In this document: piece by piece, positions 15,934 through 24,637 of the stretch
Position numbering within the stretch: the first letter of the stretch is position 1
Layout of the letters: every line of letters begins with the position of its first letter
Origin: Streptomyces sp. WAC 01529
Lineage (GTDB): Bacteria > Actinomycetota > Actinomycetes > Streptomycetales > Streptomycetaceae
Assembly (NCBI RefSeq): GCF_003945545.1
Contig: NZ_CP029617.1
Location: forward strand, 4,041,001-4,105,000
DNA: 64,000 bases
Direction: 5' to 3'
Made by a program: the position numbers and the translations under genes
The notes under the pieces: model-generated
Databases searched by the model: none
Told to the model about the DNA's origin: nothing
The model's input: the letters and a program-made list of their open reading frames with translations, nothing else

Positions 15934-17886
15934 ATGCAGACCATCGCTCCCCGCTCCGGCATCGCACCCCGTTCCGGGACCGCCCCCCGCCCGGGGCTCG
16001 CGCCCGGCCTGTGGCGGCTTCTCCTCGTGCTCGTCGCCGCGACCGGTGCCTTCCTCGCCGGCGCCGCGCCGGCCTCCGCGCACGCCGCGCTGACCGGCAG
16101 CGACCCGAAGCAGGGAGCGGTGGTCGACAAGGCCCCGGCCCAGGTGAAGCTCACCTTCTCGGAGAAGGTCGCCATGTCGGACGGCTCGGTGCGGGTGCTC
16201 GACCCGTCCGGCAAGCGCGCCGACACCAACAAGACCACCGACCTGGGCGCCAACACCTACGGCGTGAAACTCCGGAAGAACCTGCCCGACGGCACCTTCA
16301 CCGTCGCCTACCAAGTGGTCTCCGCCGACAGCCACCCGATCGCCGGCGCCTTCACCTTCTCCATCGGCGCGCCCTCCGACACCAAGGCCGTGCTGCCCGA
16401 CCAGGAGGCGGGCGGCGGTCTCGTCGGCGTGCTCTACGACATCGCCCGCTACCTCTCCTACGCCGGGTTCATCCTGGTCGTCGGCGGCGGCGCCTTCGTG
16501 CTCGGCTGCTGGCCGCGCGGCGCGGGCGTGCGGCCCGTGCAGCGGCTCGTGACGTACGGCTGGGTCACGCTCACCGGCTCCACGCTCGCCCTGCTCCTGC
16601 TGCGGGCCCCCTACACCGGCTCAGGGAAGCTCGCCGACGCCTTCGACATGGGCAAGCTCGGCGACGTGCTCAACACCAAGACGGGCGCGGCCCTCGTCTC
16701 CCGGCTGCTGCTGCTCGCCGCCGCCGCGCTGTTCATCGCGGTGCTCTTCGGCGCGTACGACAAGCGGGAGGACCCCAAGGAGAAGAAGGACCTCACCTTC
16801 GGGCTCGCCATCGGCGGCACGGTCGTCGCCCTCGGCATCGCGGCGACCTGGGCGATGGCCGAGCACGCCTCGACCGGCATCCAGGCGGGCATCGCGATGC
16901 CCGTCGACGTGCTGCACCTGCTGGCCGTCGCCGCCTGGCTGGGCGGCCTCGCCGCACTGGTCGTCGCGCTGTACCGCACCTCTTCAGTAGAAGCGGTGGC
17001 CGTACGGCGATTCTCGCGGGTGGCGTTCGCGAGCGTGGCCGTACTGGCCGCGACGGGGCTCTACCAGTCGTGGCGCCAGGTCGGCTCGTGGTCGGCGCTG
17101 ACCGGGACGTCGTACGGGCAGTTGCTCCTCGTCAAGATCGGCCTGGTCGTGGTCATGGTGGGCGTCGCCTACCTCTCGCGGCGCTGGACCGGACGCCTCA
17201 CCTCCGGGACGGGCGAGGGGGCGGCGGAGGCCGCCACCGCCGTACTCGTCGAACAGCGCGCGGAGAAGAAGCCGGTCACCGTGCCGGCGCCCGCCGGGGG
17301 CGGCGACGACCCCGAGCGCTCCGCCCAGCTCGCGCGTCAGCGGGCCGCCATGGCCACCGCGCGCGAGAAGCGCGTCCGCGACGCCGACCCCGACCGCTCG
17401 GGACTGCGCCGCTCGGTGCTGACCGAGGCGGGCGTCGCCGTCGTGCTGCTCGCCGTCACGACGGCCCTGACGACCACCGAGCCGGGCCGCACCGAGGAGG
17501 AGGCCGCCAAGGCCACCTCGGCGGCGGCGGCCGCGCAGCGCTCTGGCCCGCTCACCCTCAAGGTGCCCTTCGACACGGGCGGCCAGGACGGGAAGGGCAC
17601 CGTGCGCCTGGAACTGGACCCGGGGCGCACCGGCAGCAACGACCTGCACGTCTACGTGAAGCGGCCCAACGGCAGCGCCTTCGACGTGCCCGAGGTGAAG
17701 GTCTCCCTCACCCTCAAGGCGAAGGGCGTCGGCCCGCTGCCCGTCGCCCCGGACCACATCGCCACCGGACACTGGACCGCGAGCGGGGTGCAGGTCCCGA
17801 TGGCCGGAAACTGGAAGATCGCGGTGACGGTGCGGACCTCCGACATCGACCAAGTGACCGTGAAGAAGAACGCGCAGATCGGCTGA
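15934..17886 (+). CDS. CopC-CopD fusion copper protein (YcnJ-like)
   Basis: 650 residues. A long twin-Arg-free signal segment ends near residue 50 (ASAHAALTGSDP), which would leave the CopC His as mature residue 1. The CopC beta-sandwich spans to about 150, with DSHPIAGAFTF supplying the second His. CopD follows with about eight membrane segments (170-420), including the conserved VLHLLAVAAWLGG. A linker with mixed charge, another membrane segment (about 490-505) and an extracellular YtkA-like beta domain end the protein. It would bind Cu(II) outside and import or relay copper. GAGGA upstream supports ATG 15934; the adjacent TTG 15931 is possible. Confidence 0.92.
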   Translation: MQTIAPRSGIAPRSGTAPRPGLAPGLWRLLLVLVAATGAFLAGAAPASAHAALTGSDPKQGAVVDKAPAQVKLTFSEKVAMSDGSVRVLDPSGKRADTNKTTDLGANTYGVKLRKNLPDGTFTVAYQVVSADSHPIAGAFTFSIGAPSDTKAVLPDQEAGGGLVGVLYDIARYLSYAGFILVVGGGAFVLGCWPRGAGVRPVQRLVTYGWVTLTGSTLALLLLRAPYTGSGKLADAFDMGKLGDVLNTKTGAALVSRLLLLAAAALFIAVLFGAYDKREDPKEKKDLTFGLAIGGTVVALGIAATWAMAEHASTGIQAGIAMPVDVLHLLAVAAWLGGLAALVVALYRTSSVEAVAVRRFSRVAFASVAVLAATGLYQSWRQVGSWSALTGTSYGQLLLVKIGLVVVMVGVAYLSRRWTGRLTSGTGEGAAEAATAVLVEQRAEKKPVTVPAPAGGGDDPERSAQLARQRAAMATAREKRVRDADPDRSGLRRSVLTEAGVAVVLLAVTTALTTTEPGRTEEEAAKATSAAAAAQRSGPLTLKVPFDTGGQDGKGTVRLELDPGRTGSNDLHVYVKRPNGSAFDVPEVKVSLTLKAKGVGPLPVAPDHIATGHWTASGVQVPMAGNWKIAVTVRTSDIDQVTVKKNAQIG

Positions 17887-17892
17887 ACGAGC

Positions 17893-19155
17893 ATGACGGA
17901 CCACGGGATTTCCAGGCGGCGGCTGCTCGGCACCGCCGGTGCGACCGGCCTGGCGCTGGGCGCGGCGGGCGGCGCGGTCGGGTACGCCGCCGCGCCCTCG
18001 TCCGGCGCGTCCGACCCGTCCGGCGCGTCGGGCACCGGCTCGGGGAAGGACGCCCTGGCGTCCCTCGGCACGGGCGAGGTGATGTTTCACGGGAAACATC
18101 AGCCGGGCATCACCACGCCCATGCAGTCCCGCGGCCATCTGATCGCCTTCGACCTGACGGCGGGCGCGGGCCGCAAGGAAGCGGCGGCCCTGCTGCGCCG
18201 CTGGTCGGCGACGGCCGAGCGGCTGATGGCGGGCGAGCCGACCGGCGGCGACGACACGGCGGTCGCCCGGGACTCCGGCCCCTCCTCGCTCTCCGTCACC
18301 TTCGGCTTCGGCGCCTCCTTCTTCTCCCGCACGGGCCTGGAGAAGCGGCGCCCGACCGCGCTGGATCCACTGCCGGACTTCTCCTCCGACCACCTCGACA
18401 AGGCGCGCAGCAACGGTGATCTGTGGGTGCAGATCGGCGCGAACGACCCGCTCGTCGCCTTCCACGCCCTGCGCGCGATCCAGAAGGAGGCGGCCGGGGC
18501 GGCGCGCGTGCGCTGGCAGATGAACGGCTTCAACCGTTCGCCGGGTGCCACCGCGCGCCCCATGACGGCCCGCAATCTGATGGGCCAGGTCGACGGCACG
18601 AACAACCCGAAGCCGTCGGACAAGGACTTCGACGAGCGGATCTTCGTGCCCGCCGACGGTGACCCGGCGTGGATGGCGGGCGGTTCCTACGCCGTCGTAC
18701 GCCGTATCCGGATGCTCCTCGACGACTGGGAGAAGCTCGGCCTGAAGGCGCAGGAAGCGGTGATCGGGCGGCACAAGTCGGACGGCTCGCCGCTGACGGG
18801 CGGCACGGAGACGACCGAACCGGAGCTGGAGAAGACGGGGGCCGACGGCAAGGTCGTCATCCCGCTCAACGCGCACGCCCGCATCACTCGGCCCGACCAG
18901 AACGGCGGCGCCGCGATGCTGCGCAGGCCGTTCTCGTACCACGACGGCTTCGACGCGCACGGCGAGCCGGACGCGGGGCTGCTCTTCGTCTGCTGGCAGG
19001 CGGACCCGATGCGCGGCTTCGTGCCGGTGCAGCGCAAGCTCGACCGGGGTGACGCCCTCTCGGAGTTCATCCGCCACGAGGCGAGCGGGCTCTTCGCGGT
19101 GCCGGGCGGGGCGGCGAAGGGCGAGTACGTGGGGCAGCGGCTGCTGGAGGCTTAA
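17893..19155 (+). CDS. dtpA: Tat-exported DyP-type haem peroxidase (DtpA/EfeB-like)
   Basis: 420 residues beginning with a Tat signal (SRRRLLG), so it is exported folded with haem. DyP landmarks are the GxxDG-type motif GQVDGTNN with distal Asp234, proximal His328 in NAHARITRP, and a following Arg in MLRRPFSY. In S. lividans DtpA takes part with Sco and ECuC in maturing the copper enzyme GlxA, which fits this operon. The start lies 6 bp after the CopCD stop. EfeB-type iron release is an alternative role, but no efeO/efeU genes are here. Confidence 0.92.
   Translation: MTDHGISRRRLLGTAGATGLALGAAGGAVGYAAAPSSGASDPSGASGTGSGKDALASLGTGEVMFHGKHQPGITTPMQSRGHLIAFDLTAGAGRKEAAALLRRWSATAERLMAGEPTGGDDTAVARDSGPSSLSVTFGFGASFFSRTGLEKRRPTALDPLPDFSSDHLDKARSNGDLWVQIGANDPLVAFHALRAIQKEAAGAARVRWQMNGFNRSPGATARPMTARNLMGQVDGTNNPKPSDKDFDERIFVPADGDPAWMAGGSYAVVRRIRMLLDDWEKLGLKAQEAVIGRHKSDGSPLTGGTETTEPELEKTGADGKVVIPLNAHARITRPDQNGGAAMLRRPFSYHDGFDAHGEPDAGLLFVCWQADPMRGFVPVQRKLDRGDALSEFIRHEASGLFAVPGGAAKGEYVGQRLLEA
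18084..18097. other. parS-like site with one mismatch inside dtpA
   Basis: GTTTCACGGGAAAC differs from parS (GTTTCACGTGAAAC) at one base and sits in a 20-bp near-palindrome (18081-18100). It encodes FHGKH, part of a segment conserved in DyP proteins, so it may be chance. Confidence 0.4.
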
Positions 19156-19156
19156 T

Positions 19157-19188
19157 CCCCCGGGCCCCGGGCCCCGGGTCTCGGGGGG
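19157..19188. terminator. GC-rich hairpin after dtpA
   Basis: A run of alternating CCCGGG blocks just after the dtpA stop can fold into a very stable hairpin with the GGGGGG at 19183-19188. No T-run follows. Probably ends the copper operon. Confidence 0.5.
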
Positions 19189-19244
19189 CGTGAGAGGCGG
19201 GTGCCGCTCTGTGAGACGCGGCCGCCAGGCCACCTCGGCCCCAT

Positions 19245-19256
19245 TAGGGTGACGGT
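19245..19256 (+). promoter_or_regulatory. Possible leaderless -10 element of pheA
   Basis: TAGGGT (19245-19250) lies six bases before the pheA ATG, and no ribosome site is present. This is the spacing of leaderless Streptomyces promoters. No good -35 element is visible. Confidence 0.35.
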
Positions 19257-20192
19257 ATGTCGGCGACGCGCTACACCTATCTCGGCCCCGAAGGCACCTT
19301 CACCGAGGCCGCCCTCCGCACGCTGCCCGAGGCCGCCGCCCGGGAACTGGTCCCGATGGTGTCCGTGCCGGCCGCGCTCGACGCGGTCCGCGGCGGCCAG
19401 GCGGCGGCGGCGCTCGTGCCGATCGAGAACTCGGTCGAGGGCGGTGTGACCACCACCGTCGACGAACTCGCCAAGGGCGAGCCGCTGATGATCTACCGCG
19501 AGGTCGTCCTGCCGATCACCTTCGCGCTGCTCGTCCGTCCCGGCACGCAGCTGACGGACATCAAGACGGTGACCGGTCACCCCGTGGCCCAGCCCCAGGT
19601 GCGCAACTGGCTGGCCGCCCATCTGCCGGACGCCCTGTGGGAGTCCGCGGCCTCGAACGCCGACGGCGCCCGCCTGGTCCAGGAGGGCCGCTTCGACGCC
19701 GCCTTCGCGGGCGAGTTCGCGGCGTCGACGTACGGCCTCGAACCGCTGGTCAGCGAGATCCACGACGCGGCGAACGCCGCGACCCGCTTCGTCCTGGTCG
19801 GCCGCCCGGCCCGCCCGGCCGCGCCGACGGGCGCCGACAAGACCTCCGTCGTCATCTGGCTGGGCGACGACCACCCCGGCGCCCTGCTCGAACTGCTCCA
19901 GGAGTTCGCCGTGCGCGGCGTCAACCTCATGCGGATCGAGTCGCGCCCGACCGGCCAGGGCATCGGCAACTACTGCTTCTCGGTCGACGCCGAGGGCCAC
20001 ATCACGGACCGGCGTGTCGGCGAGGCCCTGATGGGGCTCAAGCGGATCTGCCCGCAGGTGCGCTTCCTCGGTTCGTACCCGCGCGCCGGGGTGGAGCTTG
20101 CGGATGTGCGGTCGCTGCGGCCCGGCACGTCCGACGGGGAGTTCGCGGCGGCGTCGGATTGGCTCGCGCGCTGCCAGGACGGCCGTTTCTAG
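19257..20192 (+). CDS. pheA: Prephenate dehydratase
   Basis: Converts prephenate to phenylpyruvate in phenylalanine synthesis. 311 residues: a periplasmic-binding-protein-like catalytic domain (about 5-185) with GPEGTFTEAA at the start, IENSVEGGV and the catalytic TRF motif (AATRFVLVG); then an ACT domain (about 198-275) with the phenylalanine-binding GALLELLQEFA and ESRP motifs, so feedback inhibition by Phe is expected. It is not fused to chorismate mutase, as usual in actinobacteria. Confidence 0.95.
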   Translation: MSATRYTYLGPEGTFTEAALRTLPEAAARELVPMVSVPAALDAVRGGQAAAALVPIENSVEGGVTTTVDELAKGEPLMIYREVVLPITFALLVRPGTQLTDIKTVTGHPVAQPQVRNWLAAHLPDALWESAASNADGARLVQEGRFDAAFAGEFAASTYGLEPLVSEIHDAANAATRFVLVGRPARPAAPTGADKTSVVIWLGDDHPGALLELLQEFAVRGVNLMRIESRPTGQGIGNYCFSVDAEGHITDRRVGEALMGLKRICPQVRFLGSYPRAGVELADVRSLRPGTSDGEFAAASDWLARCQDGRF

Positions 20193-20257
20193 CCACTGCT
20201 GGCTGTCGGGCGCCCCGAGAAACCCTCCGGGCGCCATTCCTACCTGCAGATTTACGT

Positions 20258-20568
20258 TGTCCACAGAAGTTATCCACAGGGTCGCATCTCGACCTGGGGA
20301 CAAGTCGACAACGAAGCGCGACATGGTCGACAAATCGGCGCACAGCCCGCAACTCCGTCCACAGTCCCGCACGTCACCCCTCGTCCACTCTTTTCCATTG
20401 ATCAACTCTTTGGAGCGAACCATTTCCACTCGAAAGTGGGTGGCAGTCCGGTTTGGGAAGGGAATCCTTCGCCGGTCCCGCGGCTTTCGGAACGACTACT
20501 TCCGGTGTCCACAGATCTTTCGCACACCCTGTGGATAACTTTTCGGAGATACCCATTCCTGTGGACAA
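20258..20568. other. Cluster of four DnaA boxes outside oriC
   Basis: Exact DnaA boxes are TTGTCCACA (20258-20266), TTATCCACA (20271-20279), and in reverse TGTGGATAA (20530-20538) and TGTGGACAA (20560-20568). Weaker ones (CCGTCCACA near 20356, GTGTCCACA near 20505) lie between. The outer pairs point inward. They fill the 646-bp pheA-serS gap (20193-20838), in which I see no gene. Similar non-oriC clusters titrate DnaA in S. coelicolor. Confidence 0.8.
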
Positions 20569-20826
20569 CCGGAGGGGGCAGGGGCCTCAAGTCCCGGCCC
20601 CCGCAAGGAGTTCGGGTCAAGGCGGCGAGCACGGTCTGCCCCATTTCGGGGAAGGCGCCCCTTTTATTGACCGGGCGTCACCCTGAAGGCGAACGGGCTT
20701 TTCCGGCCGGGCGGGCCGTTTTCGATCTCTGTTCCGACCCCGTTCCGACCGCCCTGAATTCAGTCCGGCAAATCGGGCATAACGTACACAATGGAATACG
20801 AGTCGTGGGGCGCAACCGCTCGACGG

Positions 20827-20838
20827 TAGCCTTGAGGG
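20827..20838 (+). promoter_or_regulatory. Possible leaderless -10 element of serS
   Basis: TAGCCT (20827-20832) lies six bases before the GTG start, with no ribosome site, as for pheA. No T-box leader is visible upstream. Confidence 0.3.
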
Positions 20839-22128
20839 GTGATTGACCTTCGCCTGCTCCGTGAGGACCCCGACCGTGTTCGCGCCTCCCAGCGCGCCCG
20901 TGGAGAGGACGTCGCGCTCGTCGACGCCCTGCTCTCCGCCGACGAGCGGCGCAGGTCGTCCGGCGTCCGCTTCGACGAGCTGCGCTCCGAGCAGAAAGCG
21001 CTCGGCAAGCTGATCCCGAAGGCCTCGCCCGAGGAGAAGCAGGACCTCCTGAAGAAGGCGGGCGAGCTCTCCGCCGCCGTCAAGGCCGCCGACGCCGCGC
21101 AGGACGAGGCCGACGAGGAGACCAAGCGCCTCCTCCAGCAGCTGGGCAACATCGTCCACCCGGACGTCCCGGTCGGCGGTGAGGAGGACTTCGTCGTCCT
21201 CGACACCATCGGCACCCCGCGCGACTTCGCGGCCGAGGGCTTCGAGCCCAAGGACCACCTGGAGCTGGGCGAACTGCTCGGCGCCATCGACGTCGAGCGC
21301 GGCGCGAAGGTCTCCGGCTCGCGCTTCTACTACCTGACCGGTGTCGGCGCGCTCCTCGAACTGGCCCTGGTGAACGCGGCGATCGCGCAGGCGACGGAGG
21401 CCGGGTTCATCCCGATGCTGACGCCCGCCCTGGTCCGGCCGCGCGCCATGGAGGGCACGGGCTTCCTCGGCCAGGCCGCGGAGAACGTGTACCACCTGGA
21501 GAAGGACGACTACTACCTGGTCGGCACCTCCGAGGTCGCGCTCGCCGGCTACCACATGGACGAGATCATCGACGCCGACAAGCTGCCCCTGCGGTACGCG
21601 GGCTTCTCGCCCTGCTTCCGCCGCGAGGCCGGCACGTACGGCAAGGACACCCGCGGCATCTTCCGCGTCCACCAGTTCGACAAGGTCGAGATGTTCTCGT
21701 ACGTCGACCCGGCCGACGCGGAGAACGAGCACAAGCGCCTCCTGGAGTGGGAGAAGCAGTGGCTGACCGGCCTCGGCCTGCCCTTCCAGGTGATCGACGT
21801 GGCCACCGGTGACCTCGGCGCCTCGGCCTCCCGCAAGTTCGACTGCGAGGCGTGGATCCCCACCCAGGGCAAGTACCGCGAGCTGACCTCCGCCTCGAAC
21901 TGCGACGGCTTCCAGGCCCGCCGCCTGTCGATCCGCATGCGCGACAGCCGCGACGGCAAGAAGGTCCTGCAGCCGCTCGCGACGCTGAACGGCACGCTGT
22001 GCGCCATCCCGCGCACGATCGTGGCGCTTCTGGAGAACCACCAGCAGGCCGACGGCTCCGTGTGGGTGCCCGAGGTGCTCCGTCCCTACCTCGGGGGCCG
22101 AGAGATCCTGGAGCCCGTCGCCAAGTGA
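20839..22128 (+). CDS. serS: Seryl-tRNA synthetase
   Basis: Class II synthetase, 429 residues, usual bacterial length. Residues 1-105 form the antiparallel coiled coil that holds the tRNA(Ser) long arm; the catalytic core carries motif 2 around [16 protein letters not shown] and motif 3 near the C-terminus ([17 protein letters not shown]). It charges tRNA(Ser) with serine in the cytoplasm. The GTG start places the family-typical [11 protein letters not shown] at the N-terminus. Its stop overlaps the next start by four bases. Confidence 0.97.
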   Translation: MIDLRLLREDPDRVRASQRARGEDVALVDALLSADERRRSSGVRFDELRSEQKALGKLIPKASPEEKQDLLKKAGELSAAVKAADAAQDEADEETKRLLQQLGNIVHPDVPVGGEEDFVVLDTIGTPRDFAAEGFEPKDHLELGELLGAIDVERGAKVSGSRFYYLTGVGALLELALVNAAIAQATEAGFIPMLTPALVRPRAMEGTGFLGQAAENVYHLEKDDYYLVGTSEVALAGYHMDEIIDADKLPLRYAGFSPCFRREAGTYGKDTRGIFRVHQFDKVEMFSYVDPADAENEHKRLLEWEKQWLTGLGLPFQVIDVATGDLGASASRKFDCEAWIPTQGKYRELTSASNCDGFQARRLSIRMRDSRDGKKVLQPLATLNGTLCAIPRTIVALLENHQQADGSVWVPEVLRPYLGGREILEPVAK

Positions 22129-22949
22129 GCCACCCAGCTCCGGTCACGCCGTCCTTCCCGTACAAGCTGGTCGCGACCGACCTCGACGGGACGCTGCTGC
22201 GCCCCGACGACACGGTCTCGGTGCGTACGCGCGACGCGCTCACCGCCGCCACCGCGGCGGGCGCCGCGCACATCATCGTCACCGGCCGCGCCGTGCCCTG
22301 GACCCGGCACATCCTCGACGACCTCGGCTACGACGGCCTGGCGGTCTGCGGACAGGGCGCGCAGGTCTACCACGCGGGGGAGCACCGGCTGCTCACCTCG
22401 GTGACGCTCGACCGGCAGCTCGCGGGGCTCGCGCTGGCGAAGATCGAGGCGGAGATCGGCCCGCTCGCGCTGGCCGCCAGCCGGGACGGGCTCGACGGCG
22501 AGATCCTGGTCGGTCCCGGGTACGCGGTCCAGGACGGGCCGCTGCCGACCGTCCCGTTCACGGACGTGTCCGACCTGTGGGCCGCCCCGCTGAACAAGGT
22601 GTACATCCAGCACCCCGGCCTCGGGGACGACGCCCTGACGGATGTGGCGCGCCGGGTGGCGGGCGATCTGGTCGGCGTGACCATGGCGGGCGAAGGCGTC
22701 GTCGAGCTGCTTCCGCTCGGCCTCTCCAAGGCCACCGGCCTCTCCCTGGCCGCCCGCCGCCTGGGCGCGAAGGCCGTGGACACGATCGCCTTCGGCGACA
22801 TGCCGAACGACATCCCGATGTTCGGCTGGGCGGCACACGGCGTGGCCATGGCCAACGCGCACGAGGAACTGAAGGCGGTCGCGGACGAGGTGACGACGTC
22901 GAACGAGGCGGACGGCATCGCGGTGGTCCTGGAGCGGTTGCTGGGCTGA
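22125..22949 (+). CDS. HAD superfamily phosphatase (Cof type)
   Basis: 274 residues. Motif I is [12 protein letters not shown] with the nucleophile Asp; motif II is the Thr in IIVTGRA; motif III/IV is the Lys in GLSKATGL and [10 protein letters not shown]. The C2 cap between motifs II and III marks the Cof subfamily, which dephosphorylates sugar phosphates, PLP or flavin nucleotides. Substrate cannot be read from sequence. The GTG at 22125 overlaps the serS stop (GTGA), so it is probably co-translated with serS. A related gene lies at 33395. Confidence 0.9.
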   Translation: MSHPAPVTPSFPYKLVATDLDGTLLRPDDTVSVRTRDALTAATAAGAAHIIVTGRAVPWTRHILDDLGYDGLAVCGQGAQVYHAGEHRLLTSVTLDRQLAGLALAKIEAEIGPLALAASRDGLDGEILVGPGYAVQDGPLPTVPFTDVSDLWAAPLNKVYIQHPGLGDDALTDVARRVAGDLVGVTMAGEGVVELLPLGLSKATGLSLAARRLGAKAVDTIAFGDMPNDIPMFGWAAHGVAMANAHEELKAVADEVTTSNEADGIAVVLERLLG

Positions 22950-22953
22950 GCGG

Positions 22954-22980
22954 CCCCCCCCTGCTCTCCCCCCCCCCCCC
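22954..22980. repeat. Poly-C tracts (8 and 13 C) between convergent genes
   Basis: C8 at 22954-22961 and C13 at 22968-22980 are followed by GCCCCCGGGGCCCC. They separate the HAD gene stop from the ABC permease stop. The long C run could vary in length or be a sequencing weak point. Confidence 0.8.
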
Positions 22981-22993
22981 GCCCCCGGGGCCC

Positions 22994-23713
22994 CTACTCC
23001 TCCCCGGCCAGCTTCAGGGAGCGGAGCTTCTGACCCGCGTACCAAGTGGTGATCACCGTGACGGCGACCAGCAGGACCGTCGCCGTCGGCAGGCCGACGT
23101 CCGAGGTGATCAGGTCGCCGTCGCCGACCCGCTGGGCCACCGCGAGGGACCACTGCTGGACGCTGAGCGTGCGCGCCCCCGCGACGAGCGACCCGAAGAG
23201 GGCCTCCCACACCAGGGCGTAGACGAGCCCGAAGACCACGGCGTGCCGGGTGACCGTGCCGAGGAGCAGGAAGATCGCGGCGTACGTGATGGAGGCGACC
23301 AGGGCCGCGATGGTGTAGGCGACGGCGATCTGCTGGCCGTTGCCGTTGAGGATCATTCCCGCGATGAAGGTGGGGATCGCGGAGAAGGCCATGGTGACGG
23401 CGATGGCGACGATCAGCTTGGTGAAGATGATCGTGGGCCGCTTGACCGGTTTGGAGAGCAGATAGACGACCGAGCCGTCGTCGATCTCCGGGCCGATGGC
23501 GCCCGTGCCCGCGATGACGCCGATGATCGGCACCATCGTGGCGAGCGCGAAGCCGCCGAGGATGTCGACGGCCACTTGGTCGTCGGCGCCGTTGAAGCCG
23601 CGTACCGCACCGGCCATGACGATCAGCAGGACGGGCAGGGCGAAGAGGATGAGGGCCCGGCGGCGGCCGAGCAGGGCCCGGTAGGTGAGCCGGGCGACTG
23701 TGGGGTCGTACAT
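22994..23713 (-). CDS. ABC-2 type transporter permease
   Basis: 239 residues with about six hydrophobic segments, no signal peptide and the layout of ABC-2 export permeases. It is the last gene of a four-gene operon (26545 down to 22994) with two ATPases and two permeases. It pairs most directly with the ATPase 12 bp upstream. Substrate unknown: such operons export lipids, peptides or antibiotics. Confidence 0.87.
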   Translation of the reverse strand: MYDPTVARLTYRALLGRRRALILFALPVLLIVMAGAVRGFNGADDQVAVDILGGFALATMVPIIGVIAGTGAIGPEIDDGSVVYLLSKPVKRPTIIFTKLIVAIAVTMAFSAIPTFIAGMILNGNGQQIAVAYTIAALVASITYAAIFLLLGTVTRHAVVFGLVYALVWEALFGSLVAGARTLSVQQWSLAVAQRVGDGDLITSDVGLPTATVLLVAVTVITTWYAGQKLRSLKLAGEE

Positions 23714-23725
23714 GATGGCTCCCTT

Positions 23726-24637
23726 TCAGGCCGCGACGAGGTAGGAGAAGACCGACTCGAGGGACTCGTCCGAGGGCGAGACCGTCAGCAGCCGGATGCC
23801 GTGCTCACGCGCGACGCGGGGCAGCAGCGTGGTGAACCGGCCGAAGTCGACCGCCTGAACGCGCAACGCGCCCTCCTTGAGGTCGACTTCGATGCCGGCC
23901 GTCGACGGGTCGGCGATCAGCGCGGCGGCCAGGGCGCGGTCGTCGCTGGAACGGATCAGATAGCGGTGGGGCCGGTCGGTCATCAGGCGGCGGATCTTGC
24001 GGAAGTCGCCGCTCGCCGCGTGCCGCCCGGCGACGACCACCTCGATGTGGGAGGCCAGTTGTTCGACCTCTTCGAGGATGTGGGAGGAGAACAGGACCGT
24101 GCGGCCCTGGGCGCCCATGGTCCTCAGGAGCTCCATCAGCTGCATGCGCTGGCGCGGGTCCATGCCGTTGAACGGCTCGTCGAGCAGCAGCACGGACGGG
24201 TCGTGGACGAGGGCGGAGGCCATCTTCACGCGCTGGCGCATGCCCTTGCTGTAGGTGGAGATCTTCCGGTCCTGCGCGTACTCCATCTCGACCGTGGCGA
24301 GCGCCTTCTTGGCGGCCCGCTCGTCGAGGCCGTGCAACTCGGCGTTGGCGACGACGAATTCGCGGCCGGTGAGGAAGTCGTACATCGCCTCGCGCTCGGG
24401 GACGATGCCGATGTCCTTGTAGATCTGTTCGTTGCGCCAGATCGGCTTGCCGTCGAGCGTGACGCTGCCCGTGGAGGGGGCGAGGAATCCGCCCATCACG
24501 TTGATGAGCGTCGACTTGCCCGCGCCGTTCGGACCGAGGAGCCCCGTGACTCCCGGGCCGATGGTCATGGTGATGTCGTTGACGGCGACCACGTTGCCGA
24601 ACCAGCGGGACGTGTGGTCGATGGTGATCGTGGTCAT
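23726..24637 (-). CDS. ABC transporter ATP-binding protein
   Basis: 303 residues: Walker A GPNGAGKST near 36, the signature in its exporter form YSKGMRQRV, Walker B VLLLDEPFNGMD and an H-loop SSHILEE. A C-terminal extension of about 80 residues follows the ATPase, as in BcrA/NatA-type exporters. Its ATG overlaps the preceding permease stop by one base (TGATG), so the pair is translationally coupled. Cytoplasmic face of the membrane. Confidence 0.92.
   Translation of the reverse strand: MTTITIDHTSRWFGNVVAVNDITMTIGPGVTGLLGPNGAGKSTLINVMGGFLAPSTGSVTLDGKPIWRNEQIYKDIGIVPEREAMYDFLTGREFVVANAELHGLDERAAKKALATVEMEYAQDRKISTYSKGMRQRVKMASALVHDPSVLLLDEPFNGMDPRQRMQLMELLRTMGAQGRTVLFSSHILEEVEQLASHIEVVVAGRHAASGDFRKIRRLMTDRPHRYLIRSSDDRALAAALIADPSTAGIEVDLKEGALRVQAVDFGRFTTLLPRVAREHGIRLLTVSPSDESLESVFSYLVAA

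Noticed and set aside
16011-18419. Long second frame across copCD and dtpA
   Set aside because: Arg-rich shadow of two well-supported genes.
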